A stretch of DNA of 64,000 nucleotides, taken from NCBI RefSeq assembly GCF_017498545.1, contig NZ_CP071793.1, positions 11,278,256-11,342,255 on the forward strand, given 5' to 3'. Both the position numbers and the translations under genes were made by a program. This DNA comes from Sulfidibacter corallicola. Its GTDB lineage: Bacteria; Acidobacteriota; Holophagae; Acanthopleuribacterales; Acanthopleuribacteraceae. Shown piece by piece: positions 29,103-38,886 of this stretch (the first letter of the stretch is position 1; each line of letters starts with the position of its first letter). The notes below the pieces were generated by a model, which was not told where the DNA came from, did no database searches, and was given only the letters and a program-made list of their open reading frames with translations.

Positions 29103-32100
29103 GTGAACACATCCAGAAAGGACATTTTCGATTTGGTCGCCCGCAAGCAGATCTCCATGGAGGAGGCGCGCCGCAGACTCGGCGAATTGGCGGCCGAGCC
29201 CACCCCGGCGCGGAAAGGTCCGACCTCGGAGACCGCCACGCGCAGGCAGGATGCGGACGTCGCCGGTCCACACGGGCGGCAATCGGCGGAGGACATCGGC
29301 TCGGCTGCACACCGCGATGACGCCGGGCCGCGTTCGGCTTCGCCCATCGCGGTGATCGGCATGTCGGCGCGCTTTCCCGGTGCGCCCGATCTCGATCGCT
29401 TCTGGCGCAACCTCCTGAACGGGGTCGACGCCGTGAGCGAGATTCCGGAACACCGCTGGCGGGCCGAGGACTGGTACCATCCCGACCCCGACCATCCCAA
29501 CACCACCATCAGCCGGTGGGGCTCCTTTCTGGAGGACATCGATCGCTTCGACCCGGGGTTCTTCAACATCTCGGCGACCGAAGCGGAGATCATGGACCCG
29601 CAGCAGCGCCTGTTCCTCGAAGGTGCCTGGCACGCCCTGGAGGACGCCGGATACGATCCCCACGCGTTGACGGGCAGCGCGCTCGGGCTCTTCGTCGGCG
29701 CCAAATCGACCCGCTACCTGGACTTCTACCAGCCCGCCCGCCAAGGTACCCAACCGCTGGCCAGCCGCATGCTTTCGGTCATCCCCGCGCGCCTGTCCTA
29801 CCTCCTCAACCTCAAGGGACCCAGCATGATGGTCGACACCGAGTGCTCTTCGTCGCTGGTCGCCGTGCACCAGGCCTGTCAGGCCATCCGCAACGGCGAG
29901 TGCGACATGGCGCTCGCCGGCGGCATCACCCTGCTGATCGAGCCCGAACTCTTCATCACCCTGAGCAAGGCCCAGATGCTCTCGCCCCGAGGCCGCTGCG
30001 CCACCTTCGATGCCGAAGCCGACGGCATCGTGATGGGTGAGGGTCTGGGTCTGGTGCTGCTCAAGCCTCTCGACCAGGCGCTCGCCGATCACGACGCGAT
30101 CTATGCGGTCATCGAGGGCAGTGCGGTCAATCAGGACGGCAAGACCAACGGCATCACCGCACCCAACACGCTCTCGCAAATTCGGTTGGGTCACGATACC
30201 TACGACCGCGCCGGCATCGAGCCGAGCCAACTGGGCCTGATGGAGTGCCACGGCACGGGCACCAGCCTGGGCGACCCGATCGAAATCGAGGCCCTGACCC
30301 GGGTGTTCCGGGAGCGCGGGGCGGCCGATGCGCGGGTCCCGATCGGTTCGATCAAGACCAACCTGGGTCACACCCTGCTGGCCGCCGGCGCCGCGGGCCT
30401 GCTCAAGGCGGCGCTGGCCGTCGCCCGCGACCAGATCCCCCCGTCGCTTCACTTCCGTCACGAGAACCCGCAACTGCGCCTGGCCCAGTCGCCGTTTTTC
30501 GTGGCCGAACGGGTCATGCCGTTCAAACCGGGCCGTCGCTTCGCGGCGGTCAGTGCTTTCGGGGCAAGCGGCACCAACTGCCAGGTCATCGTGGGGCAGG
30601 CGCCACCGCTGACCACCGAATCCCGCGAAGACGGTCCCTTGCTCTGGCTGTTCAGCGGGCGCAACGAGAAGGCGCTGGAGGACAACGTGGCGGCCTTCCG
30701 AACTTGGTTGGCGCGCGATGGCCAAACCGCCTGTCTCGCCGACGCGGCCTTCACGCTGGCCTGCGGTCGCACCCATTTCCGCACCCGGTTGGCCTTCGTG
30801 GCCCAGGGTCGCGACCGCCTCGCCGAGATACTGGACGACTTTGGGCGCGCGGGCGCGGTCCCCGGCGAAACGTTTGCCGGTCGCGCCCGAGCCAACGCCA
30901 AGGGCTCGACCTCCATCTCGGCACTGTTGGACCAGGCCGAAACCGCGCGGCGGGTGCCACGCGCCTGGCATGCCCTGCTCACCCGATTGGCCCAGGCCCA
31001 CATCGAGGGCGAGGCGTTGGACTTCTCGGCCCTGTACCCGTTGGCCCGGCACCGCCGGATCCACCTCCCCGGCTACGCGTTCCAACGAGAACGCCACTGG
31101 CTGTTCCCCTACCCCGCGCCCGAACGGACCGAGGCCCTGACCGGTACCGCGCAACCCACGGCGCGGCGACTCGAAAGCGACGCCTGGTACCTCGCCGACC
31201 ACGTCATCGACGGCCGCCCCCTTCTGCCAGGGGTCTTTCAGATCCACCTGATTCTCGAAGCCGCACGCCGACGATTCGAGGCGGCCGACAACCGCTCGAT
31301 CACGCTCGCGAACCTGGCCTTCACCATGCCGGTCGCTGTCGATGGTTCGACCCTGGACATCGACTGCCGCCTGGCGGAGGTCGAGGGCCAGTCCGATCGC
31401 CTGGCTGCCGAGATCGTCACGGACGACGGCGTTCACACCCAGGCCCAGTGCCGGCTGGAGCGAAGCACGCCGCCGGAACCGATCGACCTGCACGCCCTGA
31501 AGAACGAACTCCGCGAGACTTGGGATCGCGACACCGTCTACCGCCGATTCGCGGCCACCGGTATCGACTACGGATCGAGTTTTCGAGTCGTCGAACGTCT
31601 GGCCTGGGACGACCGGCGTGCCCTGGCCAACCTGGCGCTACCCGAATCGCGCCGCGACGATCACCAGTACGCGGCCCATCCCGCCTTGCTCGACGGCGCC
31701 TTCCAGACGGTACTGCCCCTCATGGGCGCGTCCATGGCCGCCGAGCCCGACGCCGTTTGGATCCCGTTCGCCATCGGCGCGTTCCGCCAGTGGGGGCCTC
31801 TGCCGGACCGCGCCGTGGCCCTGGCGGTCGCGCACCCCAGCCGCGACGGGGCCGCCTCGAAGCGTTTCGAACTGTTCCTGGCCGATGAACAGGGCGAGGT
31901 CCGCGCCCACTTCCAGGCCTTCGCCGTGCGCCGCCTGCGTCAGGAAACACAACCCATCTCGACGACGCCGGCGGTCGCCAACCTGCTGCTCGGCTCCCGG
32001 TTCCAAGCCATCGACCTGCCCGGAACCGATGGACACCGGGCTGGGCCGATCATCGTGTTCCAGGATGGCGACGGCACCTTCGCCGATCACCTACGGGCTG

Positions 32101-35100
32101 CGCGATCCGAACCCGTGCTGTGCCTGACGCCCGGTTCGGCGTTCCGCGCCGGTCGAGACGCGATCACCTTCGACCCAAGCGATGCCGAGCACCGTCGCCG
32201 GTTGGCCGAACACCTCGCGAACCACGTCGATCGGCCGCGCGCCCTAATCGACGCCAACCTGCCGGTAGGCCACGGAAAGACCGCCACCGATGCGGCCGAA
32301 CGATTGAGGCTCGCGCTCGACCATCGCGTCCACCTGTACAAACTGTTGTGGCGGGTTCCGCACATGCGCCGCACTCGCGTGCTGTATCTCCACGCGGAAG
32401 ACCGCACCTCGACCGAGCCACCGATCGCCGAATCGCTGGCGGGGTTCTACCGCACCCTTTTCCGCGAGAAGCCCGAGTGGGAGGCGCGCGTGGTCGGCCT
32501 CGATTCGGCCACGGAATCCGATCTGCAACGGGTCTGTGCGGACATGGAGGCACTCCTGGCTCTCCCCGCCGATGCGGAACGAGAACTCCGCCTTGGCACG
32601 GACCACCGCTGGTCCGGACGGCGCCTGGTGCCGGTCGAGGCCGACACCGATTCGTTCGCCTGGTCCGCGCAGGAGCACTACCTGGTCACCGGCGGCGGAG
32701 GCGGCATCGGCCGAATCCTCGGTCGTCATCTCGCGCTCGAGTGGGGCGCAGCGGTGACCCTGCTGGGTCGCTCCGCCCCGCGTCCGGAACATCGCGACGA
32801 ACTGGCGGACATCCAGGCCAGGGACGGACGGATCCAGTACCTGCAAGCCGACCTTCGCGACACCTTCGCGACCCGCGACGCCCTGGACCAGGCCCGGACG
32901 GCATTCGGCCCGATCCACGCCATTCACCACACGGCCGGGGTGATCCGCGACGCCCTGATCCTGCGCAAGTCCAGCGAGGAGATGGCCGAGGTGTTGGATC
33001 CCAAGGTAACCGGCACGCTGGTGCTGGATGCCGCCACCCGCGAGGACCCGCTGCGGGCCTTCGTCCTGTACTCGGCGGCGACCTCGGTCCTCGGCAACCT
33101 CGGCCAGGCCGACTACGCCACGGCCAACCGCTTCCTCGACAGCTTCGCGACCTGGCGCAACGGATCCGGCGCACCCGGCCGCTGCGTCTCCATCGCCTGG
33201 CCGCTCTGGCGCCACGGCGGCATGCAGGTGCCCGAGGAGGCCTGGACCGCGATGAGCGCCAACGCGGGGCTGGCACCGTTGGATGACGCGGCCGGCATGG
33301 CCCAGGTGCGCCAGGCGCTGAGCCAACCCGCGGACACGGTGGTCTCCCTCTGCAGCCGCGACCGCGAACGCCTTAGAGACTACCTGGGCCGCCAAGGGCT
33401 GCCGCTGGATGGTGTCACTTCCGCGAAGCGACCGGTATCGAACGATCGTGGCACCGCACCGGCCGCACCAGGACCCGAATCGGATGCGCTTGCCGACTTT
33501 CCGTCACGGGTGACGCGGCTGCTCGTCGCGCTCGTGGCCGCGCAAGTGGGCCTGAACCCGGACCAGGTCGACCCCCAGGAGGACATGGACAGCTTCGGCC
33601 TCGATTCGATCAACGCCATGCAAATTACCGAGCGCCTGGAAGAGATCGCGGGCCCCTTGCCCAAGACGCTGTTCTTCGAGTACGGCTGCTTGGAGGAGAT
33701 AGGGGCCGCTTTGGCCGAACACCATCGCGACGCGTTTCGGGATCACTTCGGCGACACCCGGCCCGCCGCCATGAGCACCTCACCGAGGGCTTTGCAGGGC
33801 CGGGTCTGGGACTGGATGCGTGGCCTGCTGGCGCGGGAAACCAAACTGGATCCCGCCTCGATCGATCCCCACGCCCCCCTCGACGAGCTCGGCATGGACT
33901 CGATCATGGCGATGAACATCACCGCCACGATGGAAGATGTTCTGGGCTCCGTCTCCAAGACCCTGTTCTTCGAGCACGGCGATGCGATCTCGATGATCGA
34001 GAGCCTTTGTGCCGAGTTCCCCACCGAACTGGCGACCCATTTCGGTGGCGGCAACGACGGCGAAGAAGCCGCGCTCGGGGCCTCTCGACCTGCACGTTCG
34101 CAAGACGACCCGAACCTGGACTCCGAACCGGAGGCCGGCTCGGGCGAGCTGACCGACACGACCTGGTATCCCGTGCGTTGCCGCGATGCGAATCGTCCCG
34201 TCGAAATCCCAAGCGCCCACCATGGGACGTCCCGCACCGCGGAGGATCGCCTGGACCGCGACATCGCGATCATCGCCGTGGACGGCCGCTACCCGCAGGC
34301 CGACAGTCTCGATTCCTTTTGGGACAACCTGCGCGCGGGCAAGGACTGCATTCGCGAGATCCCCGCCGATCGCTGGCCCTCGGCCGAGTTCGACGGCATC
34401 CTGGCCAACCGCCGCTCCTGCAAATGGGGCGGCTTCATGGACGACATCACCCAATTCGATCCCCTGTTCTTCAACATCGCCCCGCGCGAGGCGACCCTGA
34501 TGGATCCCCAGGAACGGATGGCCCTGGAGACGTCCTGGCGCGTGTTCGAGAATGCCGGCTACACCCGGGCCCGCCTGCAGGAGGCGCCGGTTCGCGGCAA
34601 GGTCGGTGTCTACATGGCGACCATGTACCCGGAGTACATGTTGCTGGGCCTGGAGTCGGCACTTCGCGGCCAAACCTCGTTCGCCAACTCCATGTTCGCC
34701 AGCTTCGCCAACCGCACCTCCTACTTCTTCAACCTGAACGGGCCCAGCATCTGCCTGGACACCATGTGCTCGGGTTCGATCACCGCCATCGGCCTGGCGA
34801 TTTCGGCCCTACGTGCCGGCCAGGTCTACATGGCGCTGGCCGGCGGCGTCAGCCTGATTTCGCATCCCTACCGCTACGTGCTGCTGGCCAAGGGCGGCTT
34901 CTTCTCCAGCGACGGCCGCTGCCGCGGTTTCGGCGAAGGCGGCGACGGGTACGTGCCGGGCGAAGGCTTCGGCTCGGTGCTGCTCAAACGCATGTCCGAC
35001 GCCCTCGCCGACGGGGACCCGATCCTGGGCGTCATTCGCGGCGTTTCGCTCAACCACGGCGGCCGCGCCACCGGCTACACGGTGCCCAACCCCAAAGCCC

Positions 35101-38100
35101 AGGCCGACCTGATTCGCGCCGCCATCGAAGACGCGGGCATCGAGCCCCGCGAGGTCTCTTACGTGGAGGCCCACGGAACCGGTACCGCCCTGGGCGATCC
35201 GATCGAGATCGCGGGCCTGACGCGGGCGTTCGGGCCGCTGGAAAAGCCTCCTGCGATGGGTTCGGTCAAATCCAACATCGGCCACCTGGAGCCGGCCGCC
35301 GGCATCGCCAGCCTGACCAAGGTGCTGCTTCAGATGCGCCACCGCCAGTTGGTGCCGACGCTGCACGTGGACCGGCCCAATCCCCACATCGATTGGGACG
35401 CGATCCCCTTCCGGCTGCAACGGGAGACGGCGCCTTGGCAGTCGGACGGCCGGCCCCGAATCGCGGCACTCAGTTCGTTCGGTGCCGGCGGCGCCAACGC
35501 CCACATCATCATCCAGGAACCGCCGTCCCGCGAGCCGATGCGTCAGCGGCCGCGCGACGGCCGTCATCTCGTGGCGCTCTCGGCCCGCACGCCGACGGCC
35601 TTGACGGCGATGGCGCGGGCGTTGCGAACGCGCCTGGACCGCGACGATTGCGACCTCGCCGATTTGAGTTGGACCCTGCGACATCGCGAGCCGATGGCGG
35701 AGCGTGCCGCCGCGGTGATCTCCGATCGGCATCAACTGCATGACTTCCTCGATCGAATGAGCACAGGCGAGACGGCCGCGAATCATTGGCGCGGCAACGT
35801 GGAGCAGGCACGCACCGACGCCCGCGATGCCTGCACCACGCCGGAGCAAGCGGCCAAGGCCTTCTGCCAGGGCGCTGCCATCGACTGGGATCGTTTCGGA
35901 TGTCGTGGCGAATGGATCGACCTTCCCAACTACACCTTCGACAGGCGGCGCTGCTGGTTGGACATCACACCCAGCGGCTGGTCCAAGCCGGTCGAGCCAC
36001 GACGGCACCCCTTGGTGGGCCCGCCTCTGGCCACGCTGGAAGCGGGCCAGACGTTCCCGATCACCGCCAAAGCGACCCATCCCCTCTTGGCCGAGCACCG
36101 CATTCGCGACGCCGCGATCCTGCCCGGTGTGGCCACCTTCGAAATCCTGCGCCAGGCGCTCTCGAATCTGTCGCCGGCCCGTCGGTTGGGAACCCTGCGA
36201 AACCTGGTCTGGTTGCACCCCCTGACGGCCGAGGCCCTGGATCCCCAATCGGTGGATCGGGCACAGCTCCACCTGAGCGCTGCGGGATCACAGGTGTTGG
36301 ATTGGCAATTGGTGCTGGGCGACCATCGCACCGCCGCCCGCGGTGAGGTCACGGGCGAGCCCGCGCCCGCCGAGCCGCCGCTCGACCTGAAAGCGCTCAC
36401 CGCGCGTTGCCCGAACGCGGCTTCGCCGGACGAGCTCTACGCCACCTTCGACCGCCTGGGCCTCGACTACGGTCGCCATTTCCGCACGATCGAGCGACTC
36501 CACGTGGGCGACGGCCAGGCCGTCGCCCAGCTAACCACCCGCGGTCGGGCCGACCTCCCCGAAGAGGCCCTGCTGCCCGGCATGCTCGACGGCGCGCTGC
36601 AAACCGCGCTCGGTCTCTGTTGGGATTCGGGCCGCCAGCCCCCGCTCATGGTGCCGTTCTCCGTCGGCGAGGTCCGCTTCCACGCCCCGATCCCCGATCG
36701 AGCCTGGGCCGTGGTGGAGAAGATCGCGCAAGACGAAGAGCGCGGCCTGTTGCGCTACGACGTCCGCCTGACCGACGATCGCGGCCAGGTGTGCCTGACC
36801 CTGCGCGAGGTCGCCGCGCGCGCCTGGGGGCGCGAGACAACCCCGATCGCCTTCGACGTCGTCGCCCGGCGGCTGCGCGGCTGGCAGGAGGTCCAACCGC
36901 GCCTGTCGACGGCCGGCACGGATCGGTTGGAACGCGCGGTGGCCCCGGCGATCCAAGCCCATCTGGCACCGTTGGGCCTGCCGGCCGCGGGCGAACCGTT
37001 CGCACGCCACCAACTGGCCGATCGACTGGGGATCCTGCCCAAGTACGGTCGCTGGCTCCAGGCCTGGTTGGCCGACATGGCCCGCTTCGGTTGGGTCACC
37101 TGGCGTGACGATCGTGGAACCTTCACCGAAAACCCCGGGGCGGGTACGTCCGACACCCTGCGCCGCATCGCCGCAGAGCATCCCGAGGTCGCGGCCCACG
37201 TGGGTCTCCTGGAAGCCTGCCTGCGCAGCCTGACCGACGTCCTGACGGGACGCATCGTCGCCACCGACGTCGTGTTCCCCGGCGCGTCGATGGAGCTGGT
37301 CGAAGGCATCTACAAGGGCAACGCAATCGCCGACTTCCACAACCGCGCGGTATGCGAAGCGGTGACGGCCGCGGTCGAAGCCGCCGAGGGCCGCCCGCTC
37401 GCGATCTTGGAAGTGGGTTCCGGCACGGGCGGCACCAGCGCTTCGGTGCTCGAAGCCCTGGCGCGCCTGAACCAACCGATCACCTACCTCTACACCGACG
37501 TCAGCCCCGGCTTCGTCCAGTACGGCAAACGGCGCTTCGGCAACTATCCCTTCGTCCAGTTCCGGACCTACGACCTCGAACGCGAACCCGAAAGCCAGGG
37601 CCTGACGCGGGGCGGTTTCGATCTCGTGCTGGCGGCCAACGTGGTTCACGCCACCCCCGACATTCGGGCTTCGCTCGATGCCGTCAAATCGCTGCTCAAG
37701 CGCGACGGGCTGTTGGTGCTCAACGAGATCTCCTCGCGGAGGGCCTTCTCCAACGCGACCTTCGGCTTGCTCGACGGCTGGTGGAAGTTCACCGATCCCG
37801 AACGGCGCGTGCCCTTGTCGCCCGCACTGTCACCGGACCACTGGCGCCAGTGCCTGGGCCAGTCGGGGTTCACGGGGTTCTCGGTGACCGGGCTGCCCGG
37901 TTTGGCTCCGGACCGGCTGGAGCAGGCGATTTTGATCAGCCGCTCGGACGGCGTGGTCGCGAACCCTGTCACCCCGCCCCAAGGCGCCGAATCGCAGGAA
38001 AATGCGCCCGAGACCCAGCCAACCAAAGTGGAACCGGCGCAGGCACTGGCGCAGGCACTCCTCTCCAGACAGGCCAAATCGGAGTCCATCGCCGAAACCT

Positions 38101-38840
38101 TGATCCCCCTGTTGTGCGACGTGCTCGGCTGCGGCCGCGAGGAGCTGCAACGGGCGCGACCGTTCAGCGAGTACGGCGTCGACTCCATCGTCGCCGTCGA
38201 CCTGATCACCCGCATCAACCAACACTGGCAGCTCAACCTGCGCCCCACCCTGCTCTTCGACTACAACCACGTGAACAGCCTGGCGGCCTATCTTGCGGAG
38301 CTGCCGCAAGTGAACCGGGCTTCGGTCCCCACCCAGCCCGTACGCCTCGGGGCAGACACCCCGCCGCCAATCGCCGCGGCCCAAGCGCCGGTCCACGCCG
38401 CGACCGCGTTCGGCGATCACGAGGCGCCGGGCGGCTCGCGTCGACACGACATCGCCGACCAGCTCTGCGCGATCGCCGCCGAGGTGCTCGGCTGCACGCC
38501 GGCCGAGATTCGCCACGACAGGCCGTTCAGCGAGTATGGCGTCGACTCCATCGTCGCCGTCGACCTGATCACCCGCATCAACCGGTACTGGCAGCTCAAC
38601 CTGCGCCCCACCCTGCTCTTCGACTACAACGACGTCAGCCGCCTGGCCGAGCACCTCGCCGATCAACCGGCGCTTCGAGCGGCGACGCCGACGGCACCCA
38701 CGAGCGGCAACGGGCCCGTCGTCCCCCGTTCCCCGGCACCGGCGCTGAACGACGAGCACGCGGTGCTGAGTGCCCTCGCCGCGGGAGACATCGACCTTCA
38801 CCAGGCCGACACCCTGCTGGCCGAGCTGACTGCGCCCTGA
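29103..38840 (+). CDS. Trans-AT PKS, two modules: docking-KS-DH-KR-ACP-ACP / KS-DH-MT-ACP-ACP-docking
   Basis: 3245 aa from a GTG at 29103. I prefer this start because GAGGAG (29092-29097) lies 5 nt upstream and the protein then begins with a compact docking-like helix pair (KDIFDLVARKQISMEEARRR). The open frame extends back to 28923, but that part overlaps the previous gene and reads as low-complexity His/Pro/Arg-rich sequence. Each module ends in tandem ACPs, which in trans-AT systems usually boost flux. The C-terminus (VLSALAAGDIDLHQADTLLA) repeats the docking pattern and faces the similar N-terminus of the next protein. All four ACP serines are present. The second module has no KR of its own although it has a DH-like domain, so its reduction must come from elsewhere or not occur. 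Confidence 0.93.
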   Translation: MNTSRKDIFDLVARKQISMEEARRRLGELAAEPTPARKGPTSETATRRQDADVAGPHGRQSAEDIGSAAHRDDAGPRSASPIAVIGMSARFPGAPDLDRFWRNLLNGVDAVSEIPEHRWRAEDWYHPDPDHPNTTISRWGSFLEDIDRFDPGFFNISATEAEIMDPQQRLFLEGAWHALEDAGYDPHALTGSALGLFVGAKSTRYLDFYQPARQGTQPLASRMLSVIPARLSYLLNLKGPSMMVDTECSSSLVAVHQACQAIRNGECDMALAGGITLLIEPELFITLSKAQMLSPRGRCATFDAEADGIVMGEGLGLVLLKPLDQALADHDAIYAVIEGSAVNQDGKTNGITAPNTLSQIRLGHDTYDRAGIEPSQLGLMECHGTGTSLGDPIEIEALTRVFRERGAADARVPIGSIKTNLGHTLLAAGAAGLLKAALAVARDQIPPSLHFRHENPQLRLAQSPFFVAERVMPFKPGRRFAAVSAFGASGTNCQVIVGQAPPLTTESREDGPLLWLFSGRNEKALEDNVAAFRTWLARDGQTACLADAAFTLACGRTHFRTRLAFVAQGRDRLAEILDDFGRAGAVPGETFAGRARANAKGSTSISALLDQAETARRVPRAWHALLTRLAQAHIEGEALDFSALYPLARHRRIHLPGYAFQRERHWLFPYPAPERTEALTGTAQPTARRLESDAWYLADHVIDGRPLLPGVFQIHLILEAARRRFEAADNRSITLANLAFTMPVAVDGSTLDIDCRLAEVEGQSDRLAAEIVTDDGVHTQAQCRLERSTPPEPIDLHALKNELRETWDRDTVYRRFAATGIDYGSSFRVVERLAWDDRRALANLALPESRRDDHQYAAHPALLDGAFQTVLPLMGASMAAEPDAVWIPFAIGAFRQWGPLPDRAVALAVAHPSRDGAASKRFELFLADEQGEVRAHFQAFAVRRLRQETQPISTTPAVANLLLGSRFQAIDLPGTDGHRAGPIIVFQDGDGTFADHLRAARSEPVLCLTPGSAFRAGRDAITFDPSDAEHRRRLAEHLANHVDRPRALIDANLPVGHGKTATDAAERLRLALDHRVHLYKLLWRVPHMRRTRVLYLHAEDRTSTEPPIAESLAGFYRTLFREKPEWEARVVGLDSATESDLQRVCADMEALLALPADAERELRLGTDHRWSGRRLVPVEADTDSFAWSAQEHYLVTGGGGGIGRILGRHLALEWGAAVTLLGRSAPRPEHRDELADIQARDGRIQYLQADLRDTFATRDALDQARTAFGPIHAIHHTAGVIRDALILRKSSEEMAEVLDPKVTGTLVLDAATREDPLRAFVLYSAATSVLGNLGQADYATANRFLDSFATWRNGSGAPGRCVSIAWPLWRHGGMQVPEEAWTAMSANAGLAPLDDAAGMAQVRQALSQPADTVVSLCSRDRERLRDYLGRQGLPLDGVTSAKRPVSNDRGTAPAAPGPESDALADFPSRVTRLLVALVAAQVGLNPDQVDPQEDMDSFGLDSINAMQITERLEEIAGPLPKTLFFEYGCLEEIGAALAEHHRDAFRDHFGDTRPAAMSTSPRALQGRVWDWMRGLLARETKLDPASIDPHAPLDELGMDSIMAMNITATMEDVLGSVSKTLFFEHGDAISMIESLCAEFPTELATHFGGGNDGEEAALGASRPARSQDDPNLDSEPEAGSGELTDTTWYPVRCRDANRPVEIPSAHHGTSRTAEDRLDRDIAIIAVDGRYPQADSLDSFWDNLRAGKDCIREIPADRWPSAEFDGILANRRSCKWGGFMDDITQFDPLFFNIAPREATLMDPQERMALETSWRVFENAGYTRARLQEAPVRGKVGVYMATMYPEYMLLGLESALRGQTSFANSMFASFANRTSYFFNLNGPSICLDTMCSGSITAIGLAISALRAGQVYMALAGGVSLISHPYRYVLLAKGGFFSSDGRCRGFGEGGDGYVPGEGFGSVLLKRMSDALADGDPILGVIRGVSLNHGGRATGYTVPNPKAQADLIRAAIEDAGIEPREVSYVEAHGTGTALGDPIEIAGLTRAFGPLEKPPAMGSVKSNIGHLEPAAGIASLTKVLLQMRHRQLVPTLHVDRPNPHIDWDAIPFRLQRETAPWQSDGRPRIAALSSFGAGGANAHIIIQEPPSREPMRQRPRDGRHLVALSARTPTALTAMARALRTRLDRDDCDLADLSWTLRHREPMAERAAAVISDRHQLHDFLDRMSTGETAANHWRGNVEQARTDARDACTTPEQAAKAFCQGAAIDWDRFGCRGEWIDLPNYTFDRRRCWLDITPSGWSKPVEPRRHPLVGPPLATLEAGQTFPITAKATHPLLAEHRIRDAAILPGVATFEILRQALSNLSPARRLGTLRNLVWLHPLTAEALDPQSVDRAQLHLSAAGSQVLDWQLVLGDHRTAARGEVTGEPAPAEPPLDLKALTARCPNAASPDELYATFDRLGLDYGRHFRTIERLHVGDGQAVAQLTTRGRADLPEEALLPGMLDGALQTALGLCWDSGRQPPLMVPFSVGEVRFHAPIPDRAWAVVEKIAQDEERGLLRYDVRLTDDRGQVCLTLREVAARAWGRETTPIAFDVVARRLRGWQEVQPRLSTAGTDRLERAVAPAIQAHLAPLGLPAAGEPFARHQLADRLGILPKYGRWLQAWLADMARFGWVTWRDDRGTFTENPGAGTSDTLRRIAAEHPEVAAHVGLLEACLRSLTDVLTGRIVATDVVFPGASMELVEGIYKGNAIADFHNRAVCEAVTAAVEAAEGRPLAILEVGSGTGGTSASVLEALARLNQPITYLYTDVSPGFVQYGKRRFGNYPFVQFRTYDLEREPESQGLTRGGFDLVLAANVVHATPDIRASLDAVKSLLKRDGLLVLNEISSRRAFSNATFGLLDGWWKFTDPERRVPLSPALSPDHWRQCLGQSGFTGFSVTGLPGLAPDRLEQAILISRSDGVVANPVTPPQGAESQENAPETQPTKVEPAQALAQALLSRQAKSESIAETLIPLLCDVLGCGREELQRARPFSEYGVDSIVAVDLITRINQHWQLNLRPTLLFDYNHVNSLAAYLAELPQVNRASVPTQPVRLGADTPPPIAAAQAPVHAATAFGDHEAPGGSRRHDIADQLCAIAAEVLGCTPAEIRHDRPFSEYGVDSIVAVDLITRINRYWQLNLRPTLLFDYNDVSRLAEHLADQPALRAATPTAPTSGNGPVVPRSPAPALNDEHAVLSALAAGDIDLHQADTLLAELTAP
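29340..34030 (+). other. PKS module: KS-DH-KR-ACP-ACP
   Basis: The KS (29340-30610) has TECSSS (Cys 29844), HGTGT and NLGH. The DH (about 31140-31950) is intact: HVIDGRPLLP (His 31200) and HPALLDGAFQ. The KR (about 31990-33400) has GGGGGIG, a Ser in LYSAATS, Tyr and Asn (DYATAN), and a B-type-like Asp (VIRDALI). The ACPs have serines in GLDSI (about 33604) and GMDSI (about 33898). Predicted product: an alpha,beta-unsaturated unit without alpha-methyl. Confidence 0.87.
38160..38270 (+). repeat. Tandem ACP core repeat, copy 1
   Basis: About 110 bp encoding the phosphopantetheine helix region of the first ACP of the pair (FSEYGVDSIVAVDLITRIN, then WQLNLRPTLLFDYN). It is almost base-for-base identical to 38524-38634, while the flanking first helices differ. 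This points to recent duplication or gene conversion. Confidence 0.85.
38524..38634 (+). repeat. Tandem ACP core repeat, copy 2
   Basis: Second copy of the near-identical ACP core at 38160-38270. Differences are confined to a few bases (for example gtacggc versus gtatggc before the serine motif, and the QH/RY residues after TRIN). Confidence 0.85.
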
Positions 38841-38886
38841 TCCCGAACCCACGTCCGAATGACCGTATCTGCACCACCGAGAGGAA

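Larger units (their letters stand above)
34255..38690 (+). other. PKS module: KS-DH-MT-ACP-ACP (no KR)
   Basis: The KS (34255-35530) has a variant nucleophile motif TMCSGS, with normal HGTGT and NIGH. The DH-like domain (about 36000-36840) keeps His (36096) and the Asp/Gln of LLPGMLDGALQ, but the motif glycine is Asp (HRIRDAAILP; 36108) and the His-Pro before the Asp motif is lost. It may be weak, or altered to a double-bond shift or cyclisation. The C-MT (about 36870-37970) has ILEVGSGTGGTS. Two nearly identical ACPs follow (GVDSIVAVDLITRIN in both). The module lacks a KR. Confidence 0.83.
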
